The notes: a model not told the origin generated them from the letters alone. DNA of 32,798 nucleotides from Fusobacterium sp. (GCF_030528405.1 NZ_JAUMYY010000020.1:1-32798), one strand, 5' to 3'. Positions 13,887-23,193 are shown, counted from the first letter of the stretch. A program made the numbers and translations.

Positions 13887-15048
13887 AAAGATATTTCCAT
13901 TAATATACATAAAAGATATAAATTTCTCTTTAGAAAATAGAAGTATTCTCTGTGTTGAAAATTTTTATTTTCATATTTTTAAAGTAAATGTCGAAAATAT
14001 AATAAATGAAGAGGATAGACTTTTAAAAATCCAAGATTATTTGGAAATTGTTTTTCCACAATATAATTCTTCTGATTTTATCTTAAGGTATGAATTTTTG
14101 AAAAAAGAGAAAGACTATGAAGAATTGGTAGTCTATCTTTTAAACTTAGAAGCTTTTAAAAAAAATAATATTCATATGGACAATAATAACTATAAGCTAT
14201 TGTCAATTATTCCTTCTTTTTTTAAAGCTAGGGAGTTTAAAGAAAATTCAAATTTTTATATCTTTGACATAAGTAAAAAAGTTCTTATAATCTCAAAACA
14301 TAGCTCTAATAAACTTGAAGATATTAAACTATTTCATACTGAAAATTTATTTATTCCTGATACAAATGAGCCTGACAATTCATTTGCAAATATAATAAAT
14401 TCTTTTTTAATCAATGTAGAAAGAAACTATGATATTGTTTTTACTGGAATTGAGTTAGAGTACTCTGAACTTGAATTGGAAAATAAAAATTATAGTTTTT
14501 TTGAAGTAAATGAAATTGATTTTATTAAATATCCTAACTTTCTTCCAGAAAAACTTCAAAGAAAAAATATCCTTTATTTTCTCAATTATAAATATCTTTT
14601 TTTTATTTCTATATTAATAACTATATCACTTTTTTTATGTCTATTTTTATATTATAAAATTCATATGACTGAAAAAGAATTACAAAATTTAGAAAATCAA
14701 ACAGCTCTTTTAGAGGAAAAAAATACAAATTTAAGAAATGAATTAAAAGAATTAGAAGAAAATAGACTAGAATTTGAAAAAGAAAAAAATAGACTATCTA
14801 AAAATTCCTTTAAAATAAGCGACTTTTTAAATGAACTAAAATATCTTGTCCCTAAGAATATTTTTATTTCATCTATTGAATATGATGGTAAAAAGACTTT
14901 AAGTATTGTCGGTAGCGGAAGGAAAATAGAGGATATAAATTTATTTCTAGAAAATATTTTAAATTCTAATAAGATAGAGCTCGAAAACTATGATTATATT
15001 CTTGAACGAGAAACTGAAATTGAATTTAAAGTGGAATTGAATTTTTAA
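13879..15048 (+). CDS. GspL/PilM-PilN-like assembly protein
   Basis: The 389-residue protein combines a cytoplasmic N-terminal part (1-235), one membrane helix (about 237-258), a long coiled coil (about 259-310) and a periplasmic ferredoxin-like domain (about 313-389, beginning near K-N-I-F-I-S-S-I-E-Y). This is the layout of GspL, a natural fusion of PilM-like and PilN-like parts that docks the ATPase to the membrane complex. The cytoplasmic actin-like fold is inferred from position and size, with low sequence similarity. It overlaps the preceding gene by 8 bp. No separate pilM gene is present. Confidence 0.7.
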   Translation: MIKKIFPLIYIKDINFSLENRSILCVENFYFHIFKVNVENIINEEDRLLKIQDYLEIVFPQYNSSDFILRYEFLKKEKDYEELVVYLLNLEAFKKNNIHMDNNNYKLLSIIPSFFKAREFKENSNFYIFDISKKVLIISKHSSNKLEDIKLFHTENLFIPDTNEPDNSFANIINSFLINVERNYDIVFTGIELEYSELELENKNYSFFEVNEIDFIKYPNFLPEKLQRKNILYFLNYKYLFFISILITISLFLCLFLYYKIHMTEKELQNLENQTALLEEKNTNLRNELKELEENRLEFEKEKNRLSKNSFKISDFLNELKYLVPKNIFISSIEYDGKKTLSIVGSGRKIEDINLFLENILNSNKIELENYDYILERETEIEFKVELNF

Positions 15049-15080
15049 TTTTTTTATTAATATATAAATCAGGAGATAAG

Positions 15081-15788
15081 ATGGTTTTTAAACTAAGTTT
15101 TTATGAAAATTTAAAATTAAAATTTTTACTTTTAGTTATTTTATATTTTCTTTTCTTCTATCTTTTTATTTTTAAAAACATTTTAATCTACTCTGAGTTG
15201 AAAGAATATAAAGATATAGAACTTACTAAAATTACAAAATTAAACTTAGAAAATCATGAATTAGAAAATTCTTTGCTTTTAAAAAAGAGTGAGTTTGAGA
15301 AAGACTTACTCATACTAGAAGAAATGAAAGAAAAAAAACATAACAAACTTTTTTTCCCAAAAATATCAGATGCTTTTGATTTTATAAATAAGTCTATGTT
15401 AAAAAATAATATTTCTTTCCTTAGCTTTGGAAGAAGTCAAAAGAATCAAGAAATTAAGAACATAAGTTTTTCTTTTAAGGGTTCAGAAAAAAATATCATA
15501 GACTTTCTCACTGAGCTAGAAACATCTGAATATTATTTTAACTTAACTGACTCATACTTCAATTTCTCTGTTTTTAATTCTCAACTTTTATGTAAACTCT
15601 CTATAAAATTTAAGATTAATAACAAGTTTGAAAAAATTTCTAAATTTAAAACTGTGAATGAAAATCTTTTTTTTAAAAATTCTGATACTAATAAAAAAAG
15701 AGCTTATATGCGTATAGGTGAAAGTAAATTTTATAGAGATATTATTCCTCAAATAAACGAGGAAAATAAAAAAAATCTAAAACCATAA
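15081..15788 (+). CDS. GspM/PilO-like inner-membrane protein
   Basis: The 235-residue protein has one N-terminal membrane helix (about 13-34), a coiled coil (about 38-85) and a periplasmic ferredoxin-like domain (about 90-180) with strands resembling PilO (I-S-F-S-F-K-G-S-E-K-N-I-I-D-F-L). It probably pairs with the GspL-like product upstream. A charged C-terminal extension (about 185-235) goes beyond the usual PilO end and could contact the secretin, taking the place of GspC/PilP, which is missing. AGGAGA precedes the ATG. Confidence 0.7.
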   Translation: MVFKLSFYENLKLKFLLLVILYFLFFYLFIFKNILIYSELKEYKDIELTKITKLNLENHELENSLLLKKSEFEKDLLILEEMKEKKHNKLFFPKISDAFDFINKSMLKNNISFLSFGRSQKNQEIKNISFSFKGSEKNIIDFLTELETSEYYFNLTDSYFNFSVFNSQLLCKLSIKFKINNKFEKISKFKTVNENLFFKNSDTNKKRAYMRIGESKFYRDIIPQINEENKKNLKP

Positions 15789-15803
15789 AAAAGGACTGAT
15801 AAA

Positions 15804-17381
15804 ATGAAAAAAAAATTATTTTTTATTTTTCTCATATTTTTTTCAATTTCTTTTTCACATCAAATCAAACAGGATATCGACATTTCAAATATGCCTCTGT
15901 ATGATGTTTTAAACATACTTTCAAAGGAAAGTGGTAAAAACATAATAGCATCAAAAGAAGCAAAAAATATAATAATTGATGCATATTTTGAGAGCGGAGA
16001 TAATATTGACACAATCTTATATGTCATTGCAGATGCATATAATTTGTCATTGAGTAAAAATTTAAATACCACCATACTATCTCTCAAAAATGAAAATAAA
16101 GAAAACAAGGGAAAAATAATAATATCACTTAGAGATTCTCTTACTAATGAACCTTTAGAAAATGTAAATTTAAGTCTAAAAGATTCTACACTTATACAAG
16201 CTAGCTCAAATAAAGATGGTTTAATTATTATTGATAATATCCCTAAGTCTATTTATGTTGCTAAATTTTCAAAGAAAGGTTTTCATAGTAGAGGTGAAAT
16301 AATAAATATAAATAAAAATATATTTTCGTGGGAAATAAGTCTAGAACCTCTTGTTCCCAATCAAAAAGAAAATTTTATTAAAAATACATCAAGTTTTTTT
16401 GAAGATAATGGAAAATTGTACTATACTGAAAATTTTACTCTTTATAATATTTCTACTGAAGAGATTAAAAATATTCTAATAGAAAGTCTTGGGAATAATA
16501 TAAAAGTTAGTACACTTCCAAAAAATAATAAAATCATCATAGTAGCAGAAAGAGATGTTCTTGAAAGTGCCAAAAAAATCATAAGAGATTTAGATGAAAA
16601 TCCAAGACAGGTAAGAATTACATCTGAAATTTTAGATATTTCTAATAATCTATTTGAAGAACTTGGTTTTGATTGGGTCTATAGTGAAAATGATAGTAGT
16701 TATAAAGGACCTAATACGCTAAAAGCAAATGTTTTAAGATCTGTTAGCAATGTCGCAACTGGAAATATCTTTGGAACCCAAGTAGCAGTACTTCGTCAAT
16801 TTAATAGTAAATCAGATATCCTAAATGTTGGTATAAATTTACTTGAGGCTACTAATGATCTAGTTATAAGTTCAATTCCAACAATATTAATTGCAAGTGG
16901 TGAAGAAGGAGAATTTAAAGTAACAGAAGAAGTTATAGTTGGCGAAAAAAGAGAAAGAAATTCTAAAAATGATGATAATAATAAAACCTATATAACTGAA
17001 CCTATTTTTAAAGAAGCAGGTTTAATATTAAAGGTCAAACCTCTTATTAAAGAAAACGATGAAATAACTTTGGACATAAGTATTGAATTAAGTAACTTTA
17101 AATTTAAAAAAAATTTATTAAATGTAGGTGAAATTAATTCTGGAACTTATAATTCAGAAGGTGGATCTAAGATTGGAAGAACTCTTTCAACTAAAGTTAG
17201 GGCTAAAAATGGTGATACAATTTTGCTAGGAGGTTTAAAAAAATCAATAAAACAAGCTATGGAAAGTAAGGTTCCATTCTTAGGAGATATACCTATTTTA
17301 GGTTTTTTCTTTAAAAATATTTCAAAGAAAAACGAAAATTCTGATATGTATATAAAATTAAAAGTTGAAATCGAGGAATAA
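15804..17381 (+). CDS. gspD: Secretin (GspD/PilQ family) with an inserted carboxypeptidase-regulatory-like domain
   Basis: The 525-residue outer-membrane channel protein has a signal peptide (about 1-18), an STN-like N0 domain (about 22-95), a carboxypeptidase-regulatory/transthyretin-like beta domain (about 102-180, with the family pattern N-E-P-L-E-N-V-N-L-S-L and K-D-G...I-P-K-S-I-Y-V-A-K-F-S-K-K-G-F), a secretin N domain (about 200-262) and the C-terminal secretin barrel (about 270-525). The barrel ends with the conserved K-V-P-F-L-G-D-I-P-I-L-G-F-F-F block and L-L-G-G-L. It forms the gated exit pore. No pilotin-binding S-domain extension is seen after the barrel. It is the last gene of the operon, followed by a strong terminator. 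Confidence 0.93.
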   Translation: MKKKLFFIFLIFFSISFSHQIKQDIDISNMPLYDVLNILSKESGKNIIASKEAKNIIIDAYFESGDNIDTILYVIADAYNLSLSKNLNTTILSLKNENKENKGKIIISLRDSLTNEPLENVNLSLKDSTLIQASSNKDGLIIIDNIPKSIYVAKFSKKGFHSRGEIININKNIFSWEISLEPLVPNQKENFIKNTSSFFEDNGKLYYTENFTLYNISTEEIKNILIESLGNNIKVSTLPKNNKIIIVAERDVLESAKKIIRDLDENPRQVRITSEILDISNNLFEELGFDWVYSENDSSYKGPNTLKANVLRSVSNVATGNIFGTQVAVLRQFNSKSDILNVGINLLEATNDLVISSIPTILIASGEEGEFKVTEEVIVGEKRERNSKNDDNNKTYITEPIFKEAGLILKVKPLIKENDEITLDISIELSNFKFKKNLLNVGEINSGTYNSEGGSKIGRTLSTKVRAKNGDTILLGGLKKSIKQAMESKVPFLGDIPILGFFFKNISKKNENSDMYIKLKVEIEE

Positions 17382-17436
17382 TAAATCTTAATTTTTTAAG
17401 CTAAAGAATAAAAAGAAATTTTATGACTTAATAAGG

Positions 17437-17478
17437 GCAATATGTTATAATTATTTATAATATATTGCTTTATTTTTA
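17437..17478 (+). terminator. Strong rho-independent terminator of the secretion operon
   Basis: Arms 17437-17450 and 17455-17468 pair over 14 positions with one wobble around a 4-nt loop, followed by TTTATTTTT. Two TATAAT boxes lie inside the arms (17446-17451 and 17456-17461), so the same segment may supply the -10 of the downstream heptose-kinase gene. No good -35 was found. Confidence 0.8.
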
Positions 17479-17498
17479 TAAAAAGGAGTTCTTTTATT

Positions 17499-18479
17499 AT
17501 GACAATATGTAAACTTATTGAGAATTTTAAAAATATAAAAATTGCTGTTATTGGTGATCTAATGCTGGATGAATATGTTATAGGAAAAGTGGAAAGAATT
17601 TCTCCAGAAGCTCCTGTTCCTGTTGTTAAAATCCAAAAAGAAAAATTTGTCTTGGGTGGATCCGCAAATGTTGTAAACAATCTCTCAACATTAGGGGTCA
17701 ATGTAATCTGTGGTGGCATCGTTGGAAATGACATAAATGCTGATAAACTTATAAACTCTTTTGAAAAAAATGTGGATACCTCACTTATATTAAAATGTGA
17801 TGACAGACCTACTATTATTAAAAAAAGAGTTTTAGCGGGAAATCAACAACTTTTGAGATTAGATTGGGAAGAAGAATTTCATATAAATGAGAAACAAGAA
17901 AATAAAATAATTAGTAATCTGGAAAAAAAGATAAAAAATCTAGATGCATTAATCTTATCAGACTATGATAAAGGACTTTTAACTCCAAGTCTATCTCAAA
18001 AAATTATAGAGCTTTGTAAAAAAAATAATATAATTGTAACTGTTGATCCCAAACCAAAAAATATAAAAAATTTTATCGGAGCTTCGTCTATCACGCCAAA
18101 TAAAAAAGAAGCATACTTGGCTGCTAAAAAATCTTTTCAAGTTAATATTGATATAATAGGAAAAGAATTAAAGGAAAAATTTAATTTTGAAACTGTACTT
18201 ATAACTAGAAGTGAAGAAGGAATGACTCTCTATGATGAAAATATACACAATATTCCTACCTATGCAAAAGAAGTTTATGATGTGACTGGAGCTGGAGATA
18301 CTGTAATCTCCGTATTTACTTTGGCAAAAGCTGCTGGTGCTACTTGGGAAGAAGCTGCAAAAATTGCAAATGCCGCTGGTGGAGTTGTTGTTGCTAAGGT
18401 CGGAACTTCTACAATTACTACTGATGAGCTTTTGGAAACATACAGAAATATTTATTATAATGGAGAAGAAATATGTTAA
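17499..18479 (+). CDS. rfaE1: D-glycero-beta-D-manno-heptose-7-phosphate kinase (RfaE1/HldE kinase domain)
   Basis: The 326-residue PfkB-family kinase phosphorylates heptose-7-phosphate at C1 on the route to ADP-heptose for LPS inner core. Visible motifs are G-D-L-M-L-D-E-Y and R-I-S-P-E-A-P-V-P (substrate region), G-G-S-A-N-V (PfkB 1) and D-V-T-G-A-G-D-T with the catalytic Asp (PfkB 2). It stops after the kinase domain, so the C-terminal nucleotidyltransferase of bifunctional HldE must be encoded elsewhere. AAAAGGAG precedes the ATG. It overlaps ispF by 7 bp. Confidence 0.92.
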   Translation: MTICKLIENFKNIKIAVIGDLMLDEYVIGKVERISPEAPVPVVKIQKEKFVLGGSANVVNNLSTLGVNVICGGIVGNDINADKLINSFEKNVDTSLILKCDDRPTIIKKRVLAGNQQLLRLDWEEEFHINEKQENKIISNLEKKIKNLDALILSDYDKGLLTPSLSQKIIELCKKNNIIVTVDPKPKNIKNFIGASSITPNKKEAYLAAKKSFQVNIDIIGKELKEKFNFETVLITRSEEGMTLYDENIHNIPTYAKEVYDVTGAGDTVISVFTLAKAAGATWEEAAKIANAAGGVVVAKVGTSTITTDELLETYRNIYYNGEEIC

Positions 18480-18970
18480 GAATAGGTAATGGATATGATG
18501 TACACAGACTTGTTGAAGGAAGAAAATTGATGTTAGGAGGCTTTGAAGTGCCTCATACAAGAGGGGTTTTAGGACATTCAGATGGGGATGTACTATTACA
18601 TGCAATAACTGATGCTATAATTGGTGCCCTTTGTTTAGGAGATATAGGATTACATTTTCCAGATAATGATGAAAATTTTAAAGATATAAAAAGTTCAATC
18701 CTTTTAGAGAAAATAAATAATATAATGTTAGAAAAAGGTTATGAGATTGTAAATATTGACTCTATAATCGTTATTCAAAAGCCTAAATTAAGACCTTATA
18801 TAGATGATATTAGAAAAAGTATAGCAAAAATTTTACAAATTGAGATTGACTTAATAAATGTCAAAGCAAAAACTGAAGAAAATTTAGGATTCACTGGAAG
18901 TGAAGAAGGTGTAAAATCATATTGCACTGTTCTTCTGCAGAAAAAACAAGGAAAACCTAGAAATGAGTAA
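18473..18970 (+). CDS. ispF: 2-C-methyl-D-erythritol 2,4-cyclodiphosphate synthase
   Basis: The 165-residue protein matches IspF along its length: G-x-G-Y-D-V-H-R near the start (metal-binding Asp and His), L-G-H-S-D-G-D-V-L-L-H-A (third metal ligand), D-I-G-x-H-F-P-D and K-A-K-T-E-E-N-L-G-F-T-G. It makes MEcPP in the MEP pathway of isoprenoid synthesis, as a homotrimer using Zn and Mg/Mn. The start overlaps rfaE1 and has GGAGAAGAA upstream, so it is translationally coupled. Confidence 0.96.
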   Translation: MLRIGNGYDVHRLVEGRKLMLGGFEVPHTRGVLGHSDGDVLLHAITDAIIGALCLGDIGLHFPDNDENFKDIKSSILLEKINNIMLEKGYEIVNIDSIIVIQKPKLRPYIDDIRKSIAKILQIEIDLINVKAKTEENLGFTGSEEGVKSYCTVLLQKKQGKPRNE

Positions 18971-20312
18971 ATCCAAATCTTTTTTTAAAACTATGTTTGC
19001 TCTAACTATTCCAATGGCTTTGCAAAATCTCATAAATGTTGGAGTAGTTAGTACAGATGTTATTATGCTTGGTAAGTTAAATGAAATTGCACTCTCTGCT
19101 GCTTCTCTTGCAAGTCAGATTCAATTTATACTTATCCTTTTATTATTTGGAATAGGTTCTGGCGCTACTGTTCTCACTGCACAATATTGGGGAAAAAAAG
19201 ATCTTAAATCCATAGAAAAAATAATGGGTATTGCTATTAAGTTATCTTTTATACTAAGTTTTCTTTTTTTTAGTCTAGCTTTTTTCTTTCCTAAATATAC
19301 TATGAGAATATTTACAAATGATTTCTCTATAATAGAGGAAGGAACTAAGTATTTAAGAATAGTTAGTTTTTCATATTTAAGTTCATCTATTTCTGTAGTT
19401 TATCTTGTAATGATAAGGAGCGTAGAAAATGTTTTAATTTCTACTGTCATCTATGCTATATCTTTAATTGTTAATTTTATAATTAATTATGCTCTAATTT
19501 TTGGAAATTTTGGGTTACCTAAACTAGGAATAGAAGGTGCTGCTGTTGGTACACTAGTTGCGAAATTTATTGAACTTTTAATAGCTCTTTACTACAATTT
19601 AAAAAATAATACAGTCAAATTGAAGATAAAATATATTCTGAATCAAGACTTATTTTTAAAAAAAGATTTTTTCAAGTTTGCCACTCCTACCATATTAAAC
19701 GAAGTTTTATGGAGTGCTGGTGTTGCAGCTAGTGTAGCTATTTTAGGTAGATTAGGTACAGCTATCATAGCCGCTAATTCTATAACTGGAGTTGTCAGAC
19801 AACTAGCAATGGTTGTTGGTTTTGGATTAGCAAATACAACTGCCATAATGGTTGGTAAAGAAATTGGTTCACATAACTATAAAACTGCTGAAATTTATGC
19901 GCGAAACCTCTTGTATACAACTTTTATTTTCAGCTTGATAGGGGCTTTCTTAATTTTTTTCATAAGTCCTTTCATTATGAAAAACTATGCTATGACTGAT
20001 GAGATTAGAGAATATTTAGCATTCTCTCTTAAAATTTTACTTTATTACATTCTATTTCAGGGATTAAATGTCACGCTCATAGTAGGTGTTTTTAGAGCTG
20101 GAGGAGATACAAAATATGCACTTTATTTAGATGCTATTTCTCTTTGGGGCTGGTCTATTATAATTTCTGCTATCGCAGCTTTCTATTTAAAATTACCTAT
20201 AAAATTCGTCTATTTTCTAATTATGTCTGATGAAATAGTAAAACTTCCTTTTGGTCTTTGGAGATTTAAAAGTAAAAAATGGATTAATAATGTAACAAGA
20301 GAACTCAATTGA
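18963..20312 (+). CDS. MATE-family cation/drug antiporter
   Basis: The 449-residue protein has about 12 membrane helices in two similar halves, typical of MATE transporters. Supporting motifs are an N-terminal T-I-P-M-A-L-Q-N-L-I-N followed by D-V-I-M-L-G, and G-I-E-G-A-A-V-G-T at the end of the first half. Substrate is not predictable. It overlaps ispF by 8 bp and precedes cobO by 13 bp, so it belongs to the same operon without an obvious metabolic link. Confidence 0.93.
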   Translation: MSKSKSFFKTMFALTIPMALQNLINVGVVSTDVIMLGKLNEIALSAASLASQIQFILILLLFGIGSGATVLTAQYWGKKDLKSIEKIMGIAIKLSFILSFLFFSLAFFFPKYTMRIFTNDFSIIEEGTKYLRIVSFSYLSSSISVVYLVMIRSVENVLISTVIYAISLIVNFIINYALIFGNFGLPKLGIEGAAVGTLVAKFIELLIALYYNLKNNTVKLKIKYILNQDLFLKKDFFKFATPTILNEVLWSAGVAASVAILGRLGTAIIAANSITGVVRQLAMVVGFGLANTTAIMVGKEIGSHNYKTAEIYARNLLYTTFIFSLIGAFLIFFISPFIMKNYAMTDEIREYLAFSLKILLYYILFQGLNVTLIVGVFRAGGDTKYALYLDAISLWGWSIIISAIAAFYLKLPIKFVYFLIMSDEIVKLPFGLWRFKSKKWINNVTRELN

Positions 20313-20325
20313 AAGATGGTGAAAT

Positions 20326-20847
20326 ATGAAAAAAGGCTATATACAAATATATACTGGAAATGGTAAAGGAAAAACTACAGCCGCTTTAGGTCTTATTACA
20401 AGAGCTGTCGGAAATAATTTTAAAATTTTTTTCTGTCAATTTTTAAAGGGGACTGATTATGGTGAAATTAAAACCATTGCAAGTTTTGCCACAGTAAAGC
20501 ATGAAAGGTATGGGCGAGGAGTCTTTATAAGAAAGAAAGAGTTTGTCACCGATGAAGATATAAAACTTATGAGAGAGGGCTATGAAAGTCTTAAAAATGC
20601 TTTATTGAGCAAAAATTACGATATAGTCATTGCTGATGAAATTTTTGGAGCTCTTAAGTTTGATTTAGTAAGTCTTGAAGAGATAAAGTTTTTAATCAGA
20701 AATAAGCCTGAACAGACAGAATTAATATTAACAGGCAGAAATGCTCCTGATGAAATAATTGATCTAGCTGATTTAGTGACTGAAATGAAAGAAATTAAAC
20801 ATTATTTTAAACAGGGTGTCTTTGCAAGAAAAGGAATTGAAAAGTAA
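20326..20847 (+). CDS. cobO: Cob(I)alamin / cobyrinate adenosyltransferase (CobO/BtuR family)
   Basis: The 173-residue P-loop protein begins G-Y-I-Q-I-Y-T-G-N-G-K-G-K-T-T-A-A-L-G, the reversed-polarity ATP site of CobA/CobO/BtuR enzymes. F-C-Q-F-L-K-G, D-I-V-I-A-D-E-I and L-T-G-R-N-A-P follow, all typical. It transfers the 5'-deoxyadenosyl group from ATP to reduced corrinoid cobalt, in de novo synthesis or salvage. No cobalamin riboswitch is present, as only 13 bp separate it from the MATE gene. Last gene of its operon. Confidence 0.93.
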   Translation: MKKGYIQIYTGNGKGKTTAALGLITRAVGNNFKIFFCQFLKGTDYGEIKTIASFATVKHERYGRGVFIRKKEFVTDEDIKLMREGYESLKNALLSKNYDIVIADEIFGALKFDLVSLEEIKFLIRNKPEQTELILTGRNAPDEIIDLADLVTEMKEIKHYFKQGVFARKGIEK

Positions 20848-20852
20848 ATAAT

Positions 20853-20896
20853 AAGGACCTTTGTAATTTAATTATAAATTTACATTGGTCCTTTTT
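20853..20896. terminator. Shared bidirectional terminator between cobO and the EamA gene
   Basis: AAGGACC (20853-20859) pairs with GGTCCTT (20887-20893), and the interior (TTTGTAAATTT-like arms) pairs further, giving a long stem with a T-run on the plus side and T-rich sequence on the minus side. The convergent genes end 6 bp and 2 bp from it. Confidence 0.8.
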
Positions 20897-20897
20897 A

Positions 20898-21311
20898 TTA
20901 AAACAACATTATGAAAGTTCCAAAAACAATCATGAAACAGCCCAATAAAGTCTTTACTGTAATCTGTTCTCCTAAAAATACAAAGGCTAAAACTATACTA
21001 ATTACTATACTAAGTTTATCTATTGGTACCACTTTTGAAGCCTCTCCCAATTGCAATGCTTTATAATAACATAGCCATGAAAATCCCGTTGCCATTCCTG
21101 ATAAAATTAAAAAAACCCAACTTTTTTTACTAATTTCAAATATAGCTGACTGTGTTCCTGTTATAAAAACTATGATCCATGCCATAAACATAACCACAAC
21201 AGTCCTAATAGCTGTTGCTAAATTAGAGTTCATAGCCTCTATTCCAATTTTTGCTAATATTGAAGTTATTCCAGCAAAAATTGCAGATAAAATTGCAAAT
21301 ATAAACCACAT
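20898..21311 (-). CDS. Half-size EamA/DMT-family membrane transporter
   Basis: The 137-residue protein has five membrane helices and a single EamA repeat, including the conserved end motif F-L-G-E-Q-I-T (about 113-119). Most DMT transporters have two repeats and about 300 residues; single-repeat forms act as dimers. Substrate unknown. It is the last gene of the pyrD-ttcA-eamA unit, 19 bp after ttcA. Confidence 0.85.
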   Translation of the reverse strand: MWFIFAILSAIFAGITSILAKIGIEAMNSNLATAIRTVVVMFMAWIIVFITGTQSAIFEISKKSWVFLILSGMATGFSWLCYYKALQLGEASKVVPIDKLSIVISIVLAFVFLGEQITVKTLLGCFMIVFGTFIMLF

Positions 21312-21330
21312 AAAATCTCCTCAAATTTTA

Positions 21331-22218
21331 CTAAATATTGTCTAAATATGAAAATTTCTCCCCCTTAATTTTCCATGCTAGAATTTTTTCTAAATTTACA
21401 TTTTTAGCTGACTGCATTATACTCTTTTTTATACTAGGACTAGTTTTTTCAAGAAGTGCCAAAAGTTCTTTTGTTTCTCTTCTCTTACTAGATGTTTTCC
21501 CTGCAGCAACTGTACAACCACAGTTCATTGGTGATAAACCATTGACCCTTATCCATTTTTTAATTGACTGCTCTTCTACATAATAAAGTGGTCTTATAAG
21601 CTCCATATCAAAATTATCTGCTTTCAACTTAGGTAACATAGTTTCAAATTTTGCCATGTAAAACATACTCATAAGTGTTGTTTCTACAACATCATCAAAA
21701 TGATGACCTAAGGCTAATTTATTACAACCCATTTCAACTGCTCTAGAATAAAGACTTCCTCTTCTCATTTTTGCACACATATAACAAGGATAATCTTTTG
21801 CAATTTTTTCTGCCACTTTAAATACATTATCCTTATAAATTTTTGCTGGTATATTTAAATGTTTTAAATTCTTTTCCAATTTTCTCAAATTTTCCTCATT
21901 AAAACCAGGATTCATAGAAATAAATACAAGCTCAAAATTAGTTTTGCTAGCCCTTTTTAGTTCTTGAAAGAGCTTTGCCAAGAGCAAACTATCCTTCCCT
22001 CCTGAAATAGCTACTGCTATTTTATCTCCGTTATTTATCATTTTAAATTCTTTTAATGCCTGAATAAATGGTGCCCATAGTTCTGAACGAAATTTTTTTT
22101 GAATACTTCTCTCTATTTCTGCCAGTTCTTTTAAAGGGATTTCAGGAATAACTGTCTCACAAAGAACCTTCCCTATATTATTTAAAAATTTTTCTTCAAG
22201 TTTTTCCACTTTTTCCAT
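21331..22218 (-). CDS. ttcA: TtcA-family tRNA 2-thiocytidine synthetase
   Basis: The 295-residue PP-loop ATPase has S-G-G-K-D-S (72-77), a C-Y-M-C pair (C145, C148) and a C-G-C near 233-235, which match the three Fe-S ligands of TtcA, plus the G-H-H-x-D-D motif (171-176). It adds sulfur to C32 of some tRNAs using ATP and a [4Fe-4S] cluster. The roughly 50-residue N-terminal helix is longer than in Escherichia coli TtcA. Related PP-loop paralogues of unknown target exist, so the tRNA position is inferred. AAAGG precedes the ATG. Confidence 0.85.
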   Translation of the reverse strand: MEKVEKLEEKFLNNIGKVLCETVIPEIPLKELAEIERSIQKKFRSELWAPFIQALKEFKMINNGDKIAVAISGGKDSLLLAKLFQELKRASKTNFELVFISMNPGFNEENLRKLEKNLKHLNIPAKIYKDNVFKVAEKIAKDYPCYMCAKMRRGSLYSRAVEMGCNKLALGHHFDDVVETTLMSMFYMAKFETMLPKLKADNFDMELIRPLYYVEEQSIKKWIRVNGLSPMNCGCTVAAGKTSSKRRETKELLALLEKTSPSIKKSIMQSAKNVNLEKILAWKIKGEKFSYLDNI

Positions 22219-22229
22219 ATTTAACCTTT

Positions 22230-23162
22230 CTATAAATATTTTAATTTTCCTCTAAAATCTTCAAGAGTTTTATACCCCTTTTCTTTCATAATAGTCTTTA
22301 ATTCTTCGGTTATTCTCTTAAAGACTGCAGGTCCTTCTTTTTGTAATGTTGTTCCTATTTGTACCATACTTGCACCACATAATATATGCTCAAAGGCATC
22401 TCTTCCTGTTAAAACTCCTCCTGTCCCTATAATTTGAATAGAAGGCTTCAATCTTTGGTAAAAAGCATGTACATTTGCAAGAGCAGTTGGTTTTATATAC
22501 TCTCCACCTATACCGCCAAAACCATTTTTAGGCTTTATAACTACTGTTTCATCATTTATAACAAGTCCATTTCCTATACTATTTACGCAATTAATAAAGG
22601 TCAAAGGAAATTTATTAAAAACTGCTGCTGCTTGATCAAAATGAACCATATCAAAATAAGGTGGTAACTTTATTCCCAAAGGTTTTTTAAAATATTTGAA
22701 AATTTCTGTTAATAGCTTTTCTGTAGTCTCCAAATCATATGCTATTTGAGGTTTCCCTGGTACATTTGGGCAAGATAGATTTAGCTCTGTTAATCCATTA
22801 AATTCACTCTTTTGAAGTCTTTTTAAAAGGCTATGAGTTTCCTCCTGTGACAATCCAACTAATGAAAAAAAGAAAGTTCTTTCAGGTATAGTTTTCTGTA
22901 GCTCAATTAAATAATCTAAATAATAATCAAAGCTTAAATTTGGTAAGCCCATAGAATTTATACATCCTAAATCTGTATCATAATAACGAGGAGTTGGATT
23001 CCCTTCTCTAATATTTAATGTCGCTGTTTTTGTTACAAAACTTCCAGCTTCTGAATCTATTATCTTTTCTAATTCTTCACGATTATAACAATATACTCCT
23101 GCTGCATTCATAAAACAATTTTTGAACTCATAATTTCCAATTTTAGTTTTTGTTGATATCAT
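22230..23162 (-). CDS. pyrD: Dihydroorotate dehydrogenase class 1A (fumarate type)
   Basis: From the ATG at 23162 the protein is 310 residues, the class 1A size (about 311). This start has GGAGGTAAG directly upstream; an in-frame start 30 nt earlier has no better site. The active-site cysteine is C131 in [11 protein letters not shown], and FMN-contact motifs (N-S-M-G-L-P-N, I-G-T-G-G-V) are present. Class 1A enzymes are soluble and pass electrons to fumarate, making oxygen-free pyrimidine synthesis possible. No pyrK partner lies nearby, consistent with 1A and not 1B. First gene of the pyrD-ttcA-eamA unit. Confidence 0.93.
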   Translation of the reverse strand: MISTKTKIGNYEFKNCFMNAAGVYCYNREELEKIIDSEAGSFVTKTATLNIREGNPTPRYYDTDLGCINSMGLPNLSFDYYLDYLIELQKTIPERTFFFSLVGLSQEETHSLLKRLQKSEFNGLTELNLSCPNVPGKPQIAYDLETTEKLLTEIFKYFKKPLGIKLPPYFDMVHFDQAAAVFNKFPLTFINCVNSIGNGLVINDETVVIKPKNGFGGIGGEYIKPTALANVHAFYQRLKPSIQIIGTGGVLTGRDAFEHILCGASMVQIGTTLQKEGPAVFKRITEELKTIMKEKGYKTLEDFRGKLKYL

Positions 23163-23193
23163 ACTCTTACCTCCATATAAAATATTTTTCACT

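Noticed and set aside
17396-17734. 112-residue minus-strand ORF over the heptose-kinase start
   Set aside because: It overlaps the terminator and the conserved N terminus of the kinase and has no family match.
18168-18605. 145-residue minus-strand ORF across the kinase/ispF junction
   Set aside because: Shadow of two convincing genes on the other strand.
20848-20897. Riboswitch near cobO
   Set aside because: The structured element is downstream of cobO with a T-run on both sides, so it is a terminator; the upstream gap is only 13 bp.
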